From contig CM034546.1 of assembly GCA_020055645.1 (NCBI GenBank), positions 99,696,001 to 99,760,000 of the forward strand: a stretch of 64,000 bases of DNA, in the 5' to 3' direction. Each line of letters begins with the position of its first letter. Position 1 is the first letter of the stretch. This DNA is from Tomocerus qinae. Taxonomy: Eukaryota > Arthropoda > Collembola > Entomobryomorpha > Tomoceridae. Made by a program: the position numbers and the translations under genes. Below are positions 47,753-59,085 of this stretch, in pieces. The notes beneath the pieces were generated by a model, which was not told where the DNA came from, ran no database searches, and saw nothing but the letters and a program-made list of their open reading frames with translations.

Positions 47753-50700
47753 ATGGAGGTTGATATTTCGGCCGAAGTTAATGAAGGTTATGAAGAGGAG
47801 GATACATCCGGAAGTCGGATTTTTGAAAGTTATAGAAGTCTTGGGAATGTAAGCAACCACATTCCATGCATCCTACGCCACATTTATGGCCGCAAAGAGA
47901 ATTTTGTCACTTCCTGTCTAGGAAAGTCCTTTAATACCTACCACGTAAGTGTCTGCTCTCTGCTGTTCTGTCTATATTATATGAATATGGCATATTAATC
48001 TACGTGATGTACAATCAAATGCTAATTTTGAATTCAATTCACTCACACTGCACACTCACACCGACAACTGAAGCAATTTTATAATTTCCATATTTTCTAA
48101 TTTTTAGTTGCATCAGAAATAATCAGAATCATATAAATGACATGTTTATTGTTAATACAATGATTTATATTTTTTGCATTTAGGCGACAAGATTAACAGT
48201 TCTTAGTACTAGTGGCAAAGTTCCGGAGGATATAAATTGTATGGCAGCCGATACATACCATGTGTACACCGCTGCTGGCAACAAGATTTATGCATGGAGG
48301 CGAGGGACCGAGGTAATGAATTAATTGCGAACTTGTACCTGACTTATTCAGTTCACCATGATTAGACATTAGAGGCCAAGTTATTAGTTATTCAATGTAA
48401 AATAGTTATGCCTATTGATCCCATCTCCAATGAGGATTTCCCACCACCCACGTATCACGTCTTATAATTTATCTCTTCTAAAGTGAGGAGCTTTAGATGT
48501 ATTGTAGAAAATCCGTACTATATTTTCCCTTGTATAAAGAATTAATGTTTTCAATAATGTACCCCAACACATACCTCCATGTACTAAATTTAGCACATGA
48601 AGGTATGCGTTGGGGTACATTATTGACATTGAAAACATTAATTGAATTTAAATATACGAAATAATATTATTTTTGGCTTTTTTGTTGGGAGGAAGTTATA
48701 AGTTAAAAAATCACAAGTCGAATGAGCAAACCAACAACATTTTATAAAGGAAAGATATTTTTTATTTGAGTACTTTGGTTTTTCAATGGCTATAGAATAA
48801 CAAATATCATCTTCTATCAACCTGCGGCATTCCAGGCTTCATTCGATTTTTTTGTAATGCATTCGATTTGTGACGTCACACGGCGACATTTCCTATTCAT
48901 TTCCATGGGGCAGAAAAATATTTTTGACAAATTTTTTTAAATTTTTTGACATGCACTTTCACCATGGTGATGGCCCATGCAAATGTATAGGAAAGTCGCC
49001 GTGTGACGTCACAAATCGGTTTACATACACAAAAATTCAGAAGTGCCTGGGAATTCCAAACCTATTTTACTTCTACTAGCCTTGATCTTCTATTATAGTC
49101 CATCCGTTTTCTTTAGACAATTTTCTTAGGCTTCTACCGTGTATACAATTACATAAGGTTAAATTACAAGAATTTTATCAAAAAGCAGTTACCCCCATGG
49201 TAACTGTAAGAATGTAAGCAGTTACCCCCCTGAAATTGTTTTGTTTGTGTTGTTGATACAAGAAAAACGAAAAGACATTTTCAGCTAACCTTTAAAAAAA
49301 TAAATTGTCTAAAGAAAACGGATGGACTATAGTTCTGTTTACTTGATTTTCATTGGATTTGTGTTCGGTTGTATTGGTTCAATATTTTGTGGCTAATCGC
49401 TATTATGTTTTTATAATATCACAATTTTAGTTAAAGCATACTTACATTGGACATGACAACAATGTGACGTGTCTCTTACCGTTTGCTGAAAATTTAATTT
49501 CGGTGGATGAGAACAGTAAAATGAATCTTTGGGATATTAAATCGGAAGGTAATACTAATATTTTTAATTTTAAATTAGCTAATTACAATATTATCCAACA
49601 TTCATTTTGTTTCAACTCCTCTTCTGTTTCCGTGAAACAATAGAAATAAAATGGACTCGTAATTTCAATGTGGCTAATGAAAAAGTTGTCGGACTGATGC
49701 ATCCAGCTACTTACATGAATAAAATAATCATATGGACCGAGCAAGGACAGATGTTTTTGTGGAATATTAACTCCAACAAAATGATCCATCATTTTCAAGG
49801 ATGGGGATCATCCATCAGATGTGTTACACAGGTATCTTTTTTTCACTTTACTAGTTTCAATCTCAGTTGCATTAATAGTTATTCAATATATAGGTATTAT
49901 CATACTTTCTAAATAAATATGTCACAATAAATGGTTATATGAATTTTTCTGAATTGAATAAAGGCACCTGTGATGGACATTCTTGCAGTTGCCCTTACTA
50001 ACCATGATGTGGTACTTCATAATCTTAAATGTGACCGAACTTTGTTTAAATTGAAATGTGCTGACGAACCTATCAGTTTAGCCTTTCGAACGGACGGGCA
50101 GTATACGCTGTTAGTAGGAAGCAGCGTTGGGACTATTACAATGTGGGATTTAGAGAGTAAGATCGTAATATTGTCATACAAACATATATTTTAATGTTAT
50201 TTTTGACTTTTGTAAGTTTTGTGTTTATGTGTGCAGAAAAAGAAGTAATTGCGTATATGCAAAATGCACATAATGGACCAGTCGCAGGTATTCAGTGTTT
50301 CCCCAAAGAACCTCTCTTTGTCTCATCTTCAAAGGACAACAGCATAAAGGTGCTTTAGGTTAATTTATACGACCTGCAATACTTGATCAATCGGTATTTA
50401 TTGAGACTTAATCCCAATTAACGTATAGGTTTGGATATTCGATATGCCGGATGGTAGCTTCAGACTATTAAATAGCCGTGATGGTCACAGTCAAACACCC
50501 ACGCGAATTCGTTTTCGCGGTGACAGTGGCATTATTAGTACTGGTGAAGACTCTACGTTTCGGCTATTCAATATCTACAATGAAACTATGAATCGGTGCT
50601 TGAGTAAGAAAAACGATCCGATGAATAAGATTAACAAAAGTCAAAAAGAGAAGGTTGCCGATGAATCAATCCAGCCGATTGTAGATTTTACGTGTGGTTA

Positions 50701-53034
50701 GTATACCTTTTATTAAAGCAAGTAAATATTACTGTTATTTATGGTTGTGTTCAATGTTTTATTTCTGTTCGAAACATGTAGAATCTGTAGCAAACCCCAG
50801 CCATTATGATGATCTAGCTGCTTGTCATCGAAACAGAAGCTTTGTAACCACATGGTCAATTAATAATACCAAGCAAAGTAATAAGGTGTTACCCCTTCCT
50901 AAGAAAAACGCAACTGACAGCACAGTTGCAATGGTAAATACATAATTATGTTCTTTGATTTTAATTGCATTGCAAAGAAATATTTTTAAAATAATTATTT
51001 CCTTCGACAGTGCTTATATTTGACTCAATGTGGCCAATTCGTAATAGTTGGTTATGAAAATGGATCCGTTGAAAAATTTAATATGCAGTCTCATCAACAT
51101 AGACGAAGTTATAAAAGACACAAGTAATAATATTTTGTTCTTATTCAATATATTTCTACCACCTTCTTGAAACGAACTTTATAAATTATTAGGAAACACT
51201 GTGCACATGACATAATATAGCATGTTTTATAGAGGATCTGTAACGGGTGTCACTGTTGGCAATTTCAACTCAAGAACTGTGAGTGGTGGAGTCGACAGCG
51301 TTTTAAGAATATCTGACTTTGATACAGGGCAAGAAATCCAGAATATTATGTTAGAGGCTGGAGTAACATTTCTATTTAGGAGTCGTACAACGTAAGAGCG
51401 TCGAATTTTTCCTTCGAAATTTTGAAGTGATTTAAGAAACATTGGTTAAATTGAACGTGTCTTGTTTCTCCAAAGTAATTTAGTTGGTGTAGCACTGGAA
51501 ACTTTTGAGATTAATATATACGACATCGGAACATCTAGTCTTGTAAGAAAAGTGCTTAAAATGTCTGATATTATCTTGGATTCGAAATTTTCCCACGATG
51601 GTAAATGGATCACTGCGTCAACTGGGGATTGTCTAACAAGAACATGGGACGTTGACACTGAAACGTAAAACTTTCAAGTTCTAAATATCTTGAACGTAAT
51701 TTGTCATATATGAAAAGGAAAACGGTTTTAATGAAATTTCTATGATTTTACAGATTGATTGATGTTTTTCGAACTGAAGAAATGGTGGTTTCGCTTGACT
51801 ATTCAAATGATGGACAGTATCTAGCTACTGTTTTAAGTTCTAATCTTGGTATATTGTTGTGGCTGATTAAGAGTACTTACCTTCACATTTCCCTACTACC
51901 TCTACCTTTGGATTATGAGCCTCCGTTACAAGGCATTAATGTACCGGCAAGTGCATTAGGTATGTCCAATTGTATTTCTAAAGTTTATGATGGAAGCAGT
52001 TGGCATTTGGTAGATTTATTTAACTAAGTTAACCATGATAGCCATGATTTCGCTATAAATAGCTGATTGTTCTAAAAAAGATTTGCTTAATTTTCTATAG
52101 AAGAGGACGAAGAAGACTTTAATTCTTGTGTGTTATTTGAAACTCGTGAGCAAATAGACGAAAATTTTGTTACACTTAATGAGTCACGAAACGGCATGTG
52201 GAAAAACCTTTTAAATTTGCATCTTTTGAAGGTCGGTTCTTAAATATTAATGATATTTATGTAATTATGTTATTACTATATCCAAACTGTTTACTAAATG
52301 ACTATGGTATTCTAGGAGAAAAGCAAGTCGTTAGAGCCTCAAACATATGTAGCTCCATTCTTTATAAACAATATAATTGAGAGTGGCATCAACAAGAGCG
52401 ATAATACTATTTCTAACAACACGGAACCATCTTCTAAAATTGCAAAAATTGCAATACAACAATCAGATTTTGGGCGGTTATTAATGGATCAAAATAATAA
52501 CGATGCGCAAAAATGTAAGTGTGGTTTTATAATATTTCACTTAGAACAACGTTATTAGTATACTCTATACTGCATACTATGTATTATGCTGTTATTTGGA
52601 TAATATTATGTTCTATTCTTTCAGGTAATAGACTGTGCACGTTGCTGAAAAATAAAAGTCCTTCCGGATTGGGCTCGGAAATCGAAGCTCTTGGACCGGA
52701 TGGTGGTGGCTCAATAGCCATGCTAATTCAATTCATGGAATTTTTACAGAGAATGTTTGAAATGCGTCTCTCTTGCGATTTAACGCAATGCTGGCTCTAT
52801 TTATTTCTGAAGGTTAGAATAATCCTCTCCAATTTAAAATAATGTGATTTTTATTTTATTAGTCAGTTTAATTTTTATCAATCAATATTTTAGGCACATG
52901 AACATGTTATCGTGACGGACCCTGACTGTCATCAACAAGTGACTTCTCTTTCCAATGTATGTCAGCAAGTTTATTTTGACGCGAAACAGAGAATTTTACT
53001 ATCCATTGACATTTCTAATAAAATTACAAAGTAG
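47753..53034 (+). CDS. WDR36: WD-repeat protein 36 / Utp21, ribosomal small-subunit processome
   Basis: Sixteen exons: 47753-47944, 48184-48312, 49431-49548, 49644-49831, 49964-50156, 50237-50349, 50429-50696, 50782-50933, 51011-51123, 51233-51391, 51476-51664, 51754-51959, 52101-52231, 52316-52514, 52625-52812 and 52894-53034. The sum is 2679 nt (892 aa), close to vertebrate WDR36. The start is MEVDISAEV. The N-terminus SRIFESYRSLGNVSNHIP is typical of the family. Two WD40 propellers cover about residues 40-650 (MNLWDIKSE, ITMWDLES, KVWIFDMPD, LTRTWDVDTE). The Utp21-specific domain covers 675-890, with RNGMWKNLLNLHLLK, KSLEPQTYVAPFFI, the acidic linker EEDEEDF and the terminal helices LIQFMEFLQRMFEMR. 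Utp21 acts in the UTP-B complex in the nucleolus in U3-dependent 18S rRNA maturation. Intact; all phases agree. Confidence 0.96.
48541..48643. repeat. Fold-back element 1 in WDR36 intron 2
   Basis: About 45-bp inverted arms (ATTAATGTTTTCAATAATGT..., then CCCCAACACATACCTCCATGT) separated by about 13 bp. Nearly a pure palindrome, a compact MITE-like unit. Confidence 0.8.
48826..49055. repeat. Fold-back element 2 in WDR36 intron 2
   Basis: Imperfect inverted arms of about 90 bp, with a perfect core of TTTGTGACGTCACACGGCGAC at 48868-48890 and its reverse complement at 48993-49015. Each core carries the palindrome TGACGTCA. A probable MITE of about 230 bp. Confidence 0.8.
49096..49331. mobile_element. 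MITE with about 30-bp terminal inverted repeats and TA borders, WDR36 intron 2
   Basis: The left end reads AGTCCATCCGTTTTCTTTAG then ACAATTT; the right end is its exact reverse complement. Both are bordered by TATA/TA, as in Tc1/mariner-derived MITEs. The interior has two copies of AGCAGTTACCCCC and no coding capacity. Confidence 0.78.
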
Positions 53035-53057
53035 TACCTAGCAGACATATCTAACTA

Positions 53058-53063
53058 AATAAA
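53058..53063 (+). other. Polyadenylation signal of WDR36
   Basis: AATAAA 23 nt after the stop codon, giving a very short 3' UTR. Confidence 0.65.
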
Positions 53064-54776
53064 GAGTAATTTTGTAGTTTCCCACAGGAAATTATCTTCA
53101 AAATATTGTTTAATTACAAATGGTTATTGTTGGATAATAAAACATAATTTCTTAACTATTAATGGGCATTTTTTCGATTACAACTGCGTCAAATTAAATC
53201 TGTAGAATACTAGACACTGACTTAAACGTTCGCTAGTCTGTGTTTGTTGGAAATATTATGCAGCGCTTTTCTTATAGGTTTTGCAATACCTGCTAAAATA
53301 TTTTTACCGAATCCATTTTCGAAAGCCAAACAAAATACAAAAAAAGTTTCCTTGATTTGATTGGGATTATAAAGTACTAGAATTTTCTCTAGGGATAAGA
53401 CATGATGCTTATGAAATAAACATTGGAGAAATGCAGTTTTAATTTTCAAATTGTTTTTCGTGAAAATTAATTTAATTGCAACCAAATCTAATTACAGCAG
53501 CATTCTATTTTATTCTTGCCTTCGGTTTTTAAGTTGTAGGGTAATTATTTAGATGTTCAAAGATTGTTAAAACCCACTGTGAATACAGGGAAAATATGGT
53601 CATCTATTTTGTTATGGTATGTAAGTAATTAATAAATATAATGAACTGAACAATTGAACATTGTTACTTTAATTGGCAATAATATAAGATGCATTACATT
53701 AAATTATCCACAAAAACCACCAAATTACATTAGTTGCCGCATAATACTTCATGCATAGATATTATAGAAATAAAATATAATGTTTGGTATGGTTGTGGTC
53801 GTGTAAAGTGTAAACGTAATGTATGTTTGTCGGGTACATACCATAATAATATACATGAATAGTACGATCTTACTTCAACAATACAGAAATTCATATTCTC
53901 ACATTTAAATTGAGCTTTATTAGAATTAAATTCTTAAGATTTGACATACTAATACTATTATATAATATTCAGTACCTCTAGCCGTTTGTATGGGTTTTTA
54001 GGATGTATAGTCGTATTTAGGTTACTTTTAAACTACGTGTCTACTGATGAGTAGTAGTAGTAGTAGTGTATTGTTTCAAACTCCGCCATCGTTCCTTAGT
54101 AGCCCTCTTCTTTCATAGTACTATTTATCACGTTTCCTGGTCCGATCCCAAAATTGAACATTCTCTTCCTTCCTTTCCTATATTCACACTTTCTCTACTG
54201 ATAATTTATTATCACGAAAGGAGATTTAATGTCATTTTAATAGAGATTTGTATGTTAATTGAAATACATTAAAGTGTCTATCTATACCTACCATTTTTAC
54301 TCTGACATATCTACTTATCTACTCGCTAGCTAAAATGGCAGGAGTTGAAGATTATTTTCATCTGATTTAAATGTAGTATTTATTATACTTTTTCAAGAGC
54401 ACTACGAATTTATTATTGATAGCAACCTAAAACTAAAATCGAAATCTCGTTTTATTACGTCTTTTGTATATAGGTGCATGAAAAGTGTGTGTACACTGTA
54501 TAGTACACAAATGTGTAATATGCAATTTGCACTTCCTCTTAGTATCTAGTAATAAATAAATTGTGTCGTATAGTGCGTGTATAGAGCTAATAAAATCTGC
54601 ACAATGTATAATTGTAAATTGCAATGTACAGAATTACAGACAGAAATATTTAGATAGAGAATCTATGTAATAACTTCATCTAATATCTTATCTTAGTTAT
54701 AATTATTATTCCTTTATACATATAATGTACAATAGTAAACTTGATTTGAATCACAAAAAGTTGAAAATGTCTTGAA
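53064..54776. other. Convergent intergenic region WDR36 / transporter
   Basis: 3' regions of two convergent genes. A short (AGT)n run occurs at about 54049-54067. No gene recognised. Confidence 0.55.
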
Positions 54777-57700
54777 TCAATGGGAATTATTGCGTTCTAC
54801 ATCCTTTCCTTGGTTTGCGACAGTCCCAGCTCCTTCATTTCCCTCTGGATCATCATGAAATATCTTTGGTGCGAGTATAAAAAAACTTGAAGCAAAAATC
54901 CCACCACCCGCAACCACAAATGACAACGAGCTTGTTTCAGTCAAATCGTATATCACACCTTGACGAAACAATTAAAGTCAAATCTTGCATAACCAAATTC
55001 CTAAAAACGTATTACGTATAACTTTCCCCAATTTACCTGCTATAGGCGGTCCCACTAGATTTCCAATTCCTTGCACGAGTAAAAGCAAACCGTACGCATT
55101 GGCAAAACACTCTATACTCACGACCTGTCAATTGTCAAAAGACAGCATTTTTTTCAAATATTGCATAACTAATGAATAGCAATTTTATCGTTTGTTATAG
55201 CCATAAATATCCTACACCATTTAGTAATATTGTAATGACAAACCTTGACAAGAATTACGGAAGTCAACGAGTAGTTGGCAGCAATTGTCAACCCAAAGAT
55301 ACCACAAGCACTAGCCAACATTGCAAAATTCCATGCCATACAGGAAGGCATCATAATGGTTGCGCCACCGCAGAATGCCATGCATACACCGTACACAACA
55401 ATAGCATTAGCCCACTTCTTGTCTCCCATGTAACCCAATAAAACCTAAAGATTTCAATAAGTATTTTAGCACCAGAAGACTCAAATTGAATATAACAGTT
55501 AAGGAACATATTAAGACATTACATTCCCAATCATATTGAAAAGCCCAACAATAGAAATAAGGTAAGAGCTAAGTTCTTCCGAGTATCCACTTTGAAGAGC
55601 AGCATCTTGCAGGTACACATATGGAACATCATACCTAAAACAGTTTACATTATACTTTTTAACAATTATACTACTTAAAATCATTCTGTTAATTGTTATG
55701 ATCTCCACATTTGGCATGTAATGCTGTTCTGGACTTACCACATATAAAGAAGTAAATTTGATAGGATGAAGAGAAGAAAACGAGTATTTTTCAAATGCTG
55801 CCATTCACACACTCCACGAAGCCATTTGCACACATCTCCCACGACAGCCATCCATTCCTGCAAAGTAAAAATGGTGTAGACAACAAAAGTCAAAGTAATT
55901 TCATATCAATATCATATGCAACTTTGGATGTTGGATCTACAATAACATTATATCAATATCTAATGATAGAAAGATTACCCTTTAGCGCTTTTTATCTTTA
56001 AAATTGGTGTTAGGAACAATAATGCAGATATTATTACAAAATCGTATTAATTATTTTAGTTCGTCTCTAAAAATTACAAACTTCGACAGTAACAGTTATC
56101 GATCTAACTTACAATTTGAGACTCACTTTTGTCGGCAACGTTGCAAAAGCAAGAATTTAATCTGCATATAATATTATGTAGACATAATACATACATAAAG
56201 CCCTGTTCATGTGCATGAGTAAATATACTATGCTCTGATTGCTATCCCCAGAGCAGTAAGTACAAATGTACATTTCAAAAGTATTATACAGGTATAAAAG
56301 CCTAGTCTCCGTAAGTACACAATGACTAGTAGATGTCAATATGTAAAAAATATTAAAGTACACTCTGAAATATTCATACACGTACCAAGTGCTCTTGGTC
56401 TGAAAAGTACTCACACTACTTACAGTCTGTAAGGTGAACATTTTACAGTAGAGTAGAAGTAATATTAAATGACATGACATATATACAAGTTTATATATGA
56501 AAATCATTATTAAATTCTAAATGGTTAGTTTAGTACAAGCATTTGTTTTAATGTTTTTTCGTTTGGATACCCTTTCATAAGAAGTCAACATATAAATTAT
56601 TAGGCATTGGTGTAAGTTGCTGTGTGTGAAATAAAGTAGGACTTACATGAGAACTACGATCATCCGCTGTAGCAACAGAAATAATATCCGGACATGAGGA
56701 TGCGGGGCGTAGGCGATATCTTTTCAGAGATAGAACAGCCCCTCTATAGGTGAGCGAATGACGATGAATCCCAGACCATGAACTGAAACACATTAAAAAT
56801 TGTTTTGAATAATAGGACTACTATTTAAGAATAAAATAAAAAAAAATTCATTATTATAAATTATTTTATTCTCATAAAAATAAAATTAATAATACGCAAT
56901 TACATTTTCAAAGTGGTTAACATTACTGTTAACGTTTTCCCTTATAAAACTGAGTCTAAATGATTTATTATTTACTAGGTCCTAGTATAAGACACTGTAT
57001 GAAAATACGCTGATCCATATATTTATTATGGCCATGGTGAAAAGATGGACTCTTTGGTTTAAGTACAAAATATGACCAAATAATGTTTACATTAACAAAC
57101 CCTATCAATAACTTTTTAGTACTTTCCCTTTAATTCTGGTAATACAGCTTTCTCTGTAAGGAAAATTACCTGGTATTATTGACGACGTAATTCCTCATAG
57201 CTGTTTGTTGAGCAGTTGGTTGCTGTTGACCTTGGTCCGTCGAAGCAGCATTTGAATTATTGCTAGTGCTGTTATTATTACTAGTACTATGCGAAATAGG
57301 ACTAATGATAGTTACACTATTTGTTGTTATTGTATTACTGACGTTTGTTGGAGATGCTATGTCATTTGCATTTTCCTTGTCTTTATTATCACTATTTTCA
57401 TTGCAGGAATCTTCATTAACATTATTTGAGTTTTCTGTGGCTGCTGCCACTGCTGCAATAGCACCGAAGTGCTGGTGGTTGCTGTACGCATGGAAATGAG
57501 CTGCTGACCGACGTTGTTCTTGTTCTTGGACAAATGTTGGTATACAAATAGCAGAATTACAAAGTCTTTCGTTTTTCATTGATGCGCTTATATCGCTGGA
57601 AACTAGATCGACACATGGTAGCACACTAAAGTAGAAATAATATTTGCGTAAATTACCCCATGTACAGTGTATATCAATTAAAATTTTTGCAGATAGCGAC

Positions 57701-59085
57701 TTACTGGTGATTGTGGTGATGGCTCTTGTAGGCTTTTTTCTTTGTCCATTCAAGATCTCTCATTAGAGCCCCACAGACACATAAGTTGAGGAAGGCCCCT
57801 GCGAATATGAGAGTTGTACCGCGCCAACCATATTCATCTGTAGATAAAGAATCATTATTATTAAATCTTTGCAGATCACTATTTTGGTTACATTATACAT
57901 GGAATTTTTGCATTTTAAGTTAGCAAACCTATAAGATATTGAGTAAGTGGAGCAAAGAGAAATGTTCCGATCCCTCCACCACAAACAGAAAGACCTGTCG
58001 CCAGAGATCTTCTGTCTTCAAAATAGTACGCAACAATGACAACAGCTGCCACGTAACACAGAGACAACCCAAATCCCGTTATGATTCCAAATGTTACGTA
58101 CAGTACCCACAGAGATTCTGTAAATCATCAAAATGAATACTTTATACTACACTGACAGACAGCATGTCAATAATAGGCATTTGTACCGATGCAACAAGAA
58201 TTTATGTTAACCCATGTATCTAATGCCACACGTAAGTTTGTGTATATTCATTTGTGTATATTATTGTTTGTCTTTCTAAACGTGATCATACTAAAAAATA
58301 GTATTTCAAGACAAAATAAAGAAAACCTGGAGGAAATATTACTTATTAAACTATATAGATTATGGCCGTATGGAAATTGAAAAATGACCTGCGTAAGAAG
58401 AAAGTATAAACCCAAAAGCAGACAACAATCCTCCAGCAATCGTGACACGTCGACAGCCAAATCTGTCAGTAAGCGAGGAAGCAATGGGTCCAGACAACAA
58501 AGGCATAGCAGCCAACAAACTCCCAACCCACGCAGTTGTCGATTTGGAGTGACCAAAATAGTTGACGAACTCCACGTAGAAAACACCAAATGAGAATGTG
58601 ACACCGTCAGCAATTAAGTTGACCAAAAAAGCAGCCCCCACAACAACCCATCTGCGGATGCCAAAAATTAAAATGATTACATAAATTCAATAAAGCCCTA
58701 TTCTTTACGGGCTGCTTTCGAAACTATATTTAAAATTATAGAAGTATATATTATTCACAGTTATTTCTTTCAAAGGAAAACCGAAGTTATTAACAAAGTC
58801 AAAAATAATAAGGGTTGAGGACCAATGTTTATTTGTTTTTTAAAAAAGGACTTGCCCCCATCCTCCATCCGGCGGAGCCCGTTCTAGCGTTGTGGATATT
58901 TCAGAGACTTCAGTGTCCGTAGATTCGTGGCGAAGTCTTCCCCGTTTCCGACTGCTGACGGTAGAACTGCCGGCAGAAGTCTCAAGCATTGCAGTCGTAA
59001 CAGAGGCATCCACTTCTCCAGTGCTTCCCCGCCGACGGTTTCGGTTTCTATTCTGATCCATTCCCATAATACCATTTCTTGGCAT
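54777..59085 (-). CDS. Monocarboxylate transporter-like protein (SLC16 family, MFS)
   Basis: Eleven coding exons: 58856-59085, 58389-58651, 57929-58117, 57705-57837, 57170-57625, 56647-56782, 55739-55857, 55523-55634, 55244-55444, 55037-55124 and 54777-54958. They total 2109 nt (702 aa). The start is MPRNGIMG. The family signature PPDGGWGWVVV spans the first intron. TM1 contains GVFYVEFVNYFG, and the loop DRFGCRR is the MFS-type motif. The second MCT signature region is YYFEDRRSLATGLSVCGGGIG. An unusually long Asn/Ser/Thr-rich cytoplasmic loop of about 190 residues separates the two six-helix halves. The second half includes NLLLYMWYDVPYVYLQDAA and VQGIGNLVGPPIAG. Members move monocarboxylates or related metabolites across the plasma membrane with protons; this substrate is not determined. 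Insect relatives are often annotated MCT9/12/14-like. The first intron has a GC donor and intron 2 a weak GTCATT donor. Confidence 0.93.
57190..57420 (-). repeat. Low-complexity Asn/Ser/Thr/Gln tract in the transporter loop
   Basis: The exon encodes runs such as NNNSTSNNSNAAS and QGQQQPTAQQ in the cytoplasmic loop between the two transporter halves. It is probably disordered and length-variable between species. Confidence 0.75.
58651..58855 (-). other. GC-AG intron in the transporter gene
   Basis: The donor reads GG|GCAAGT at 58855-58850 and the acceptor CCGCAG at 58652. Joining here restores the conserved PPDGGWGWVVV signature exactly and the phase is kept. No GT donor nearby does this. Confidence 0.85.
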
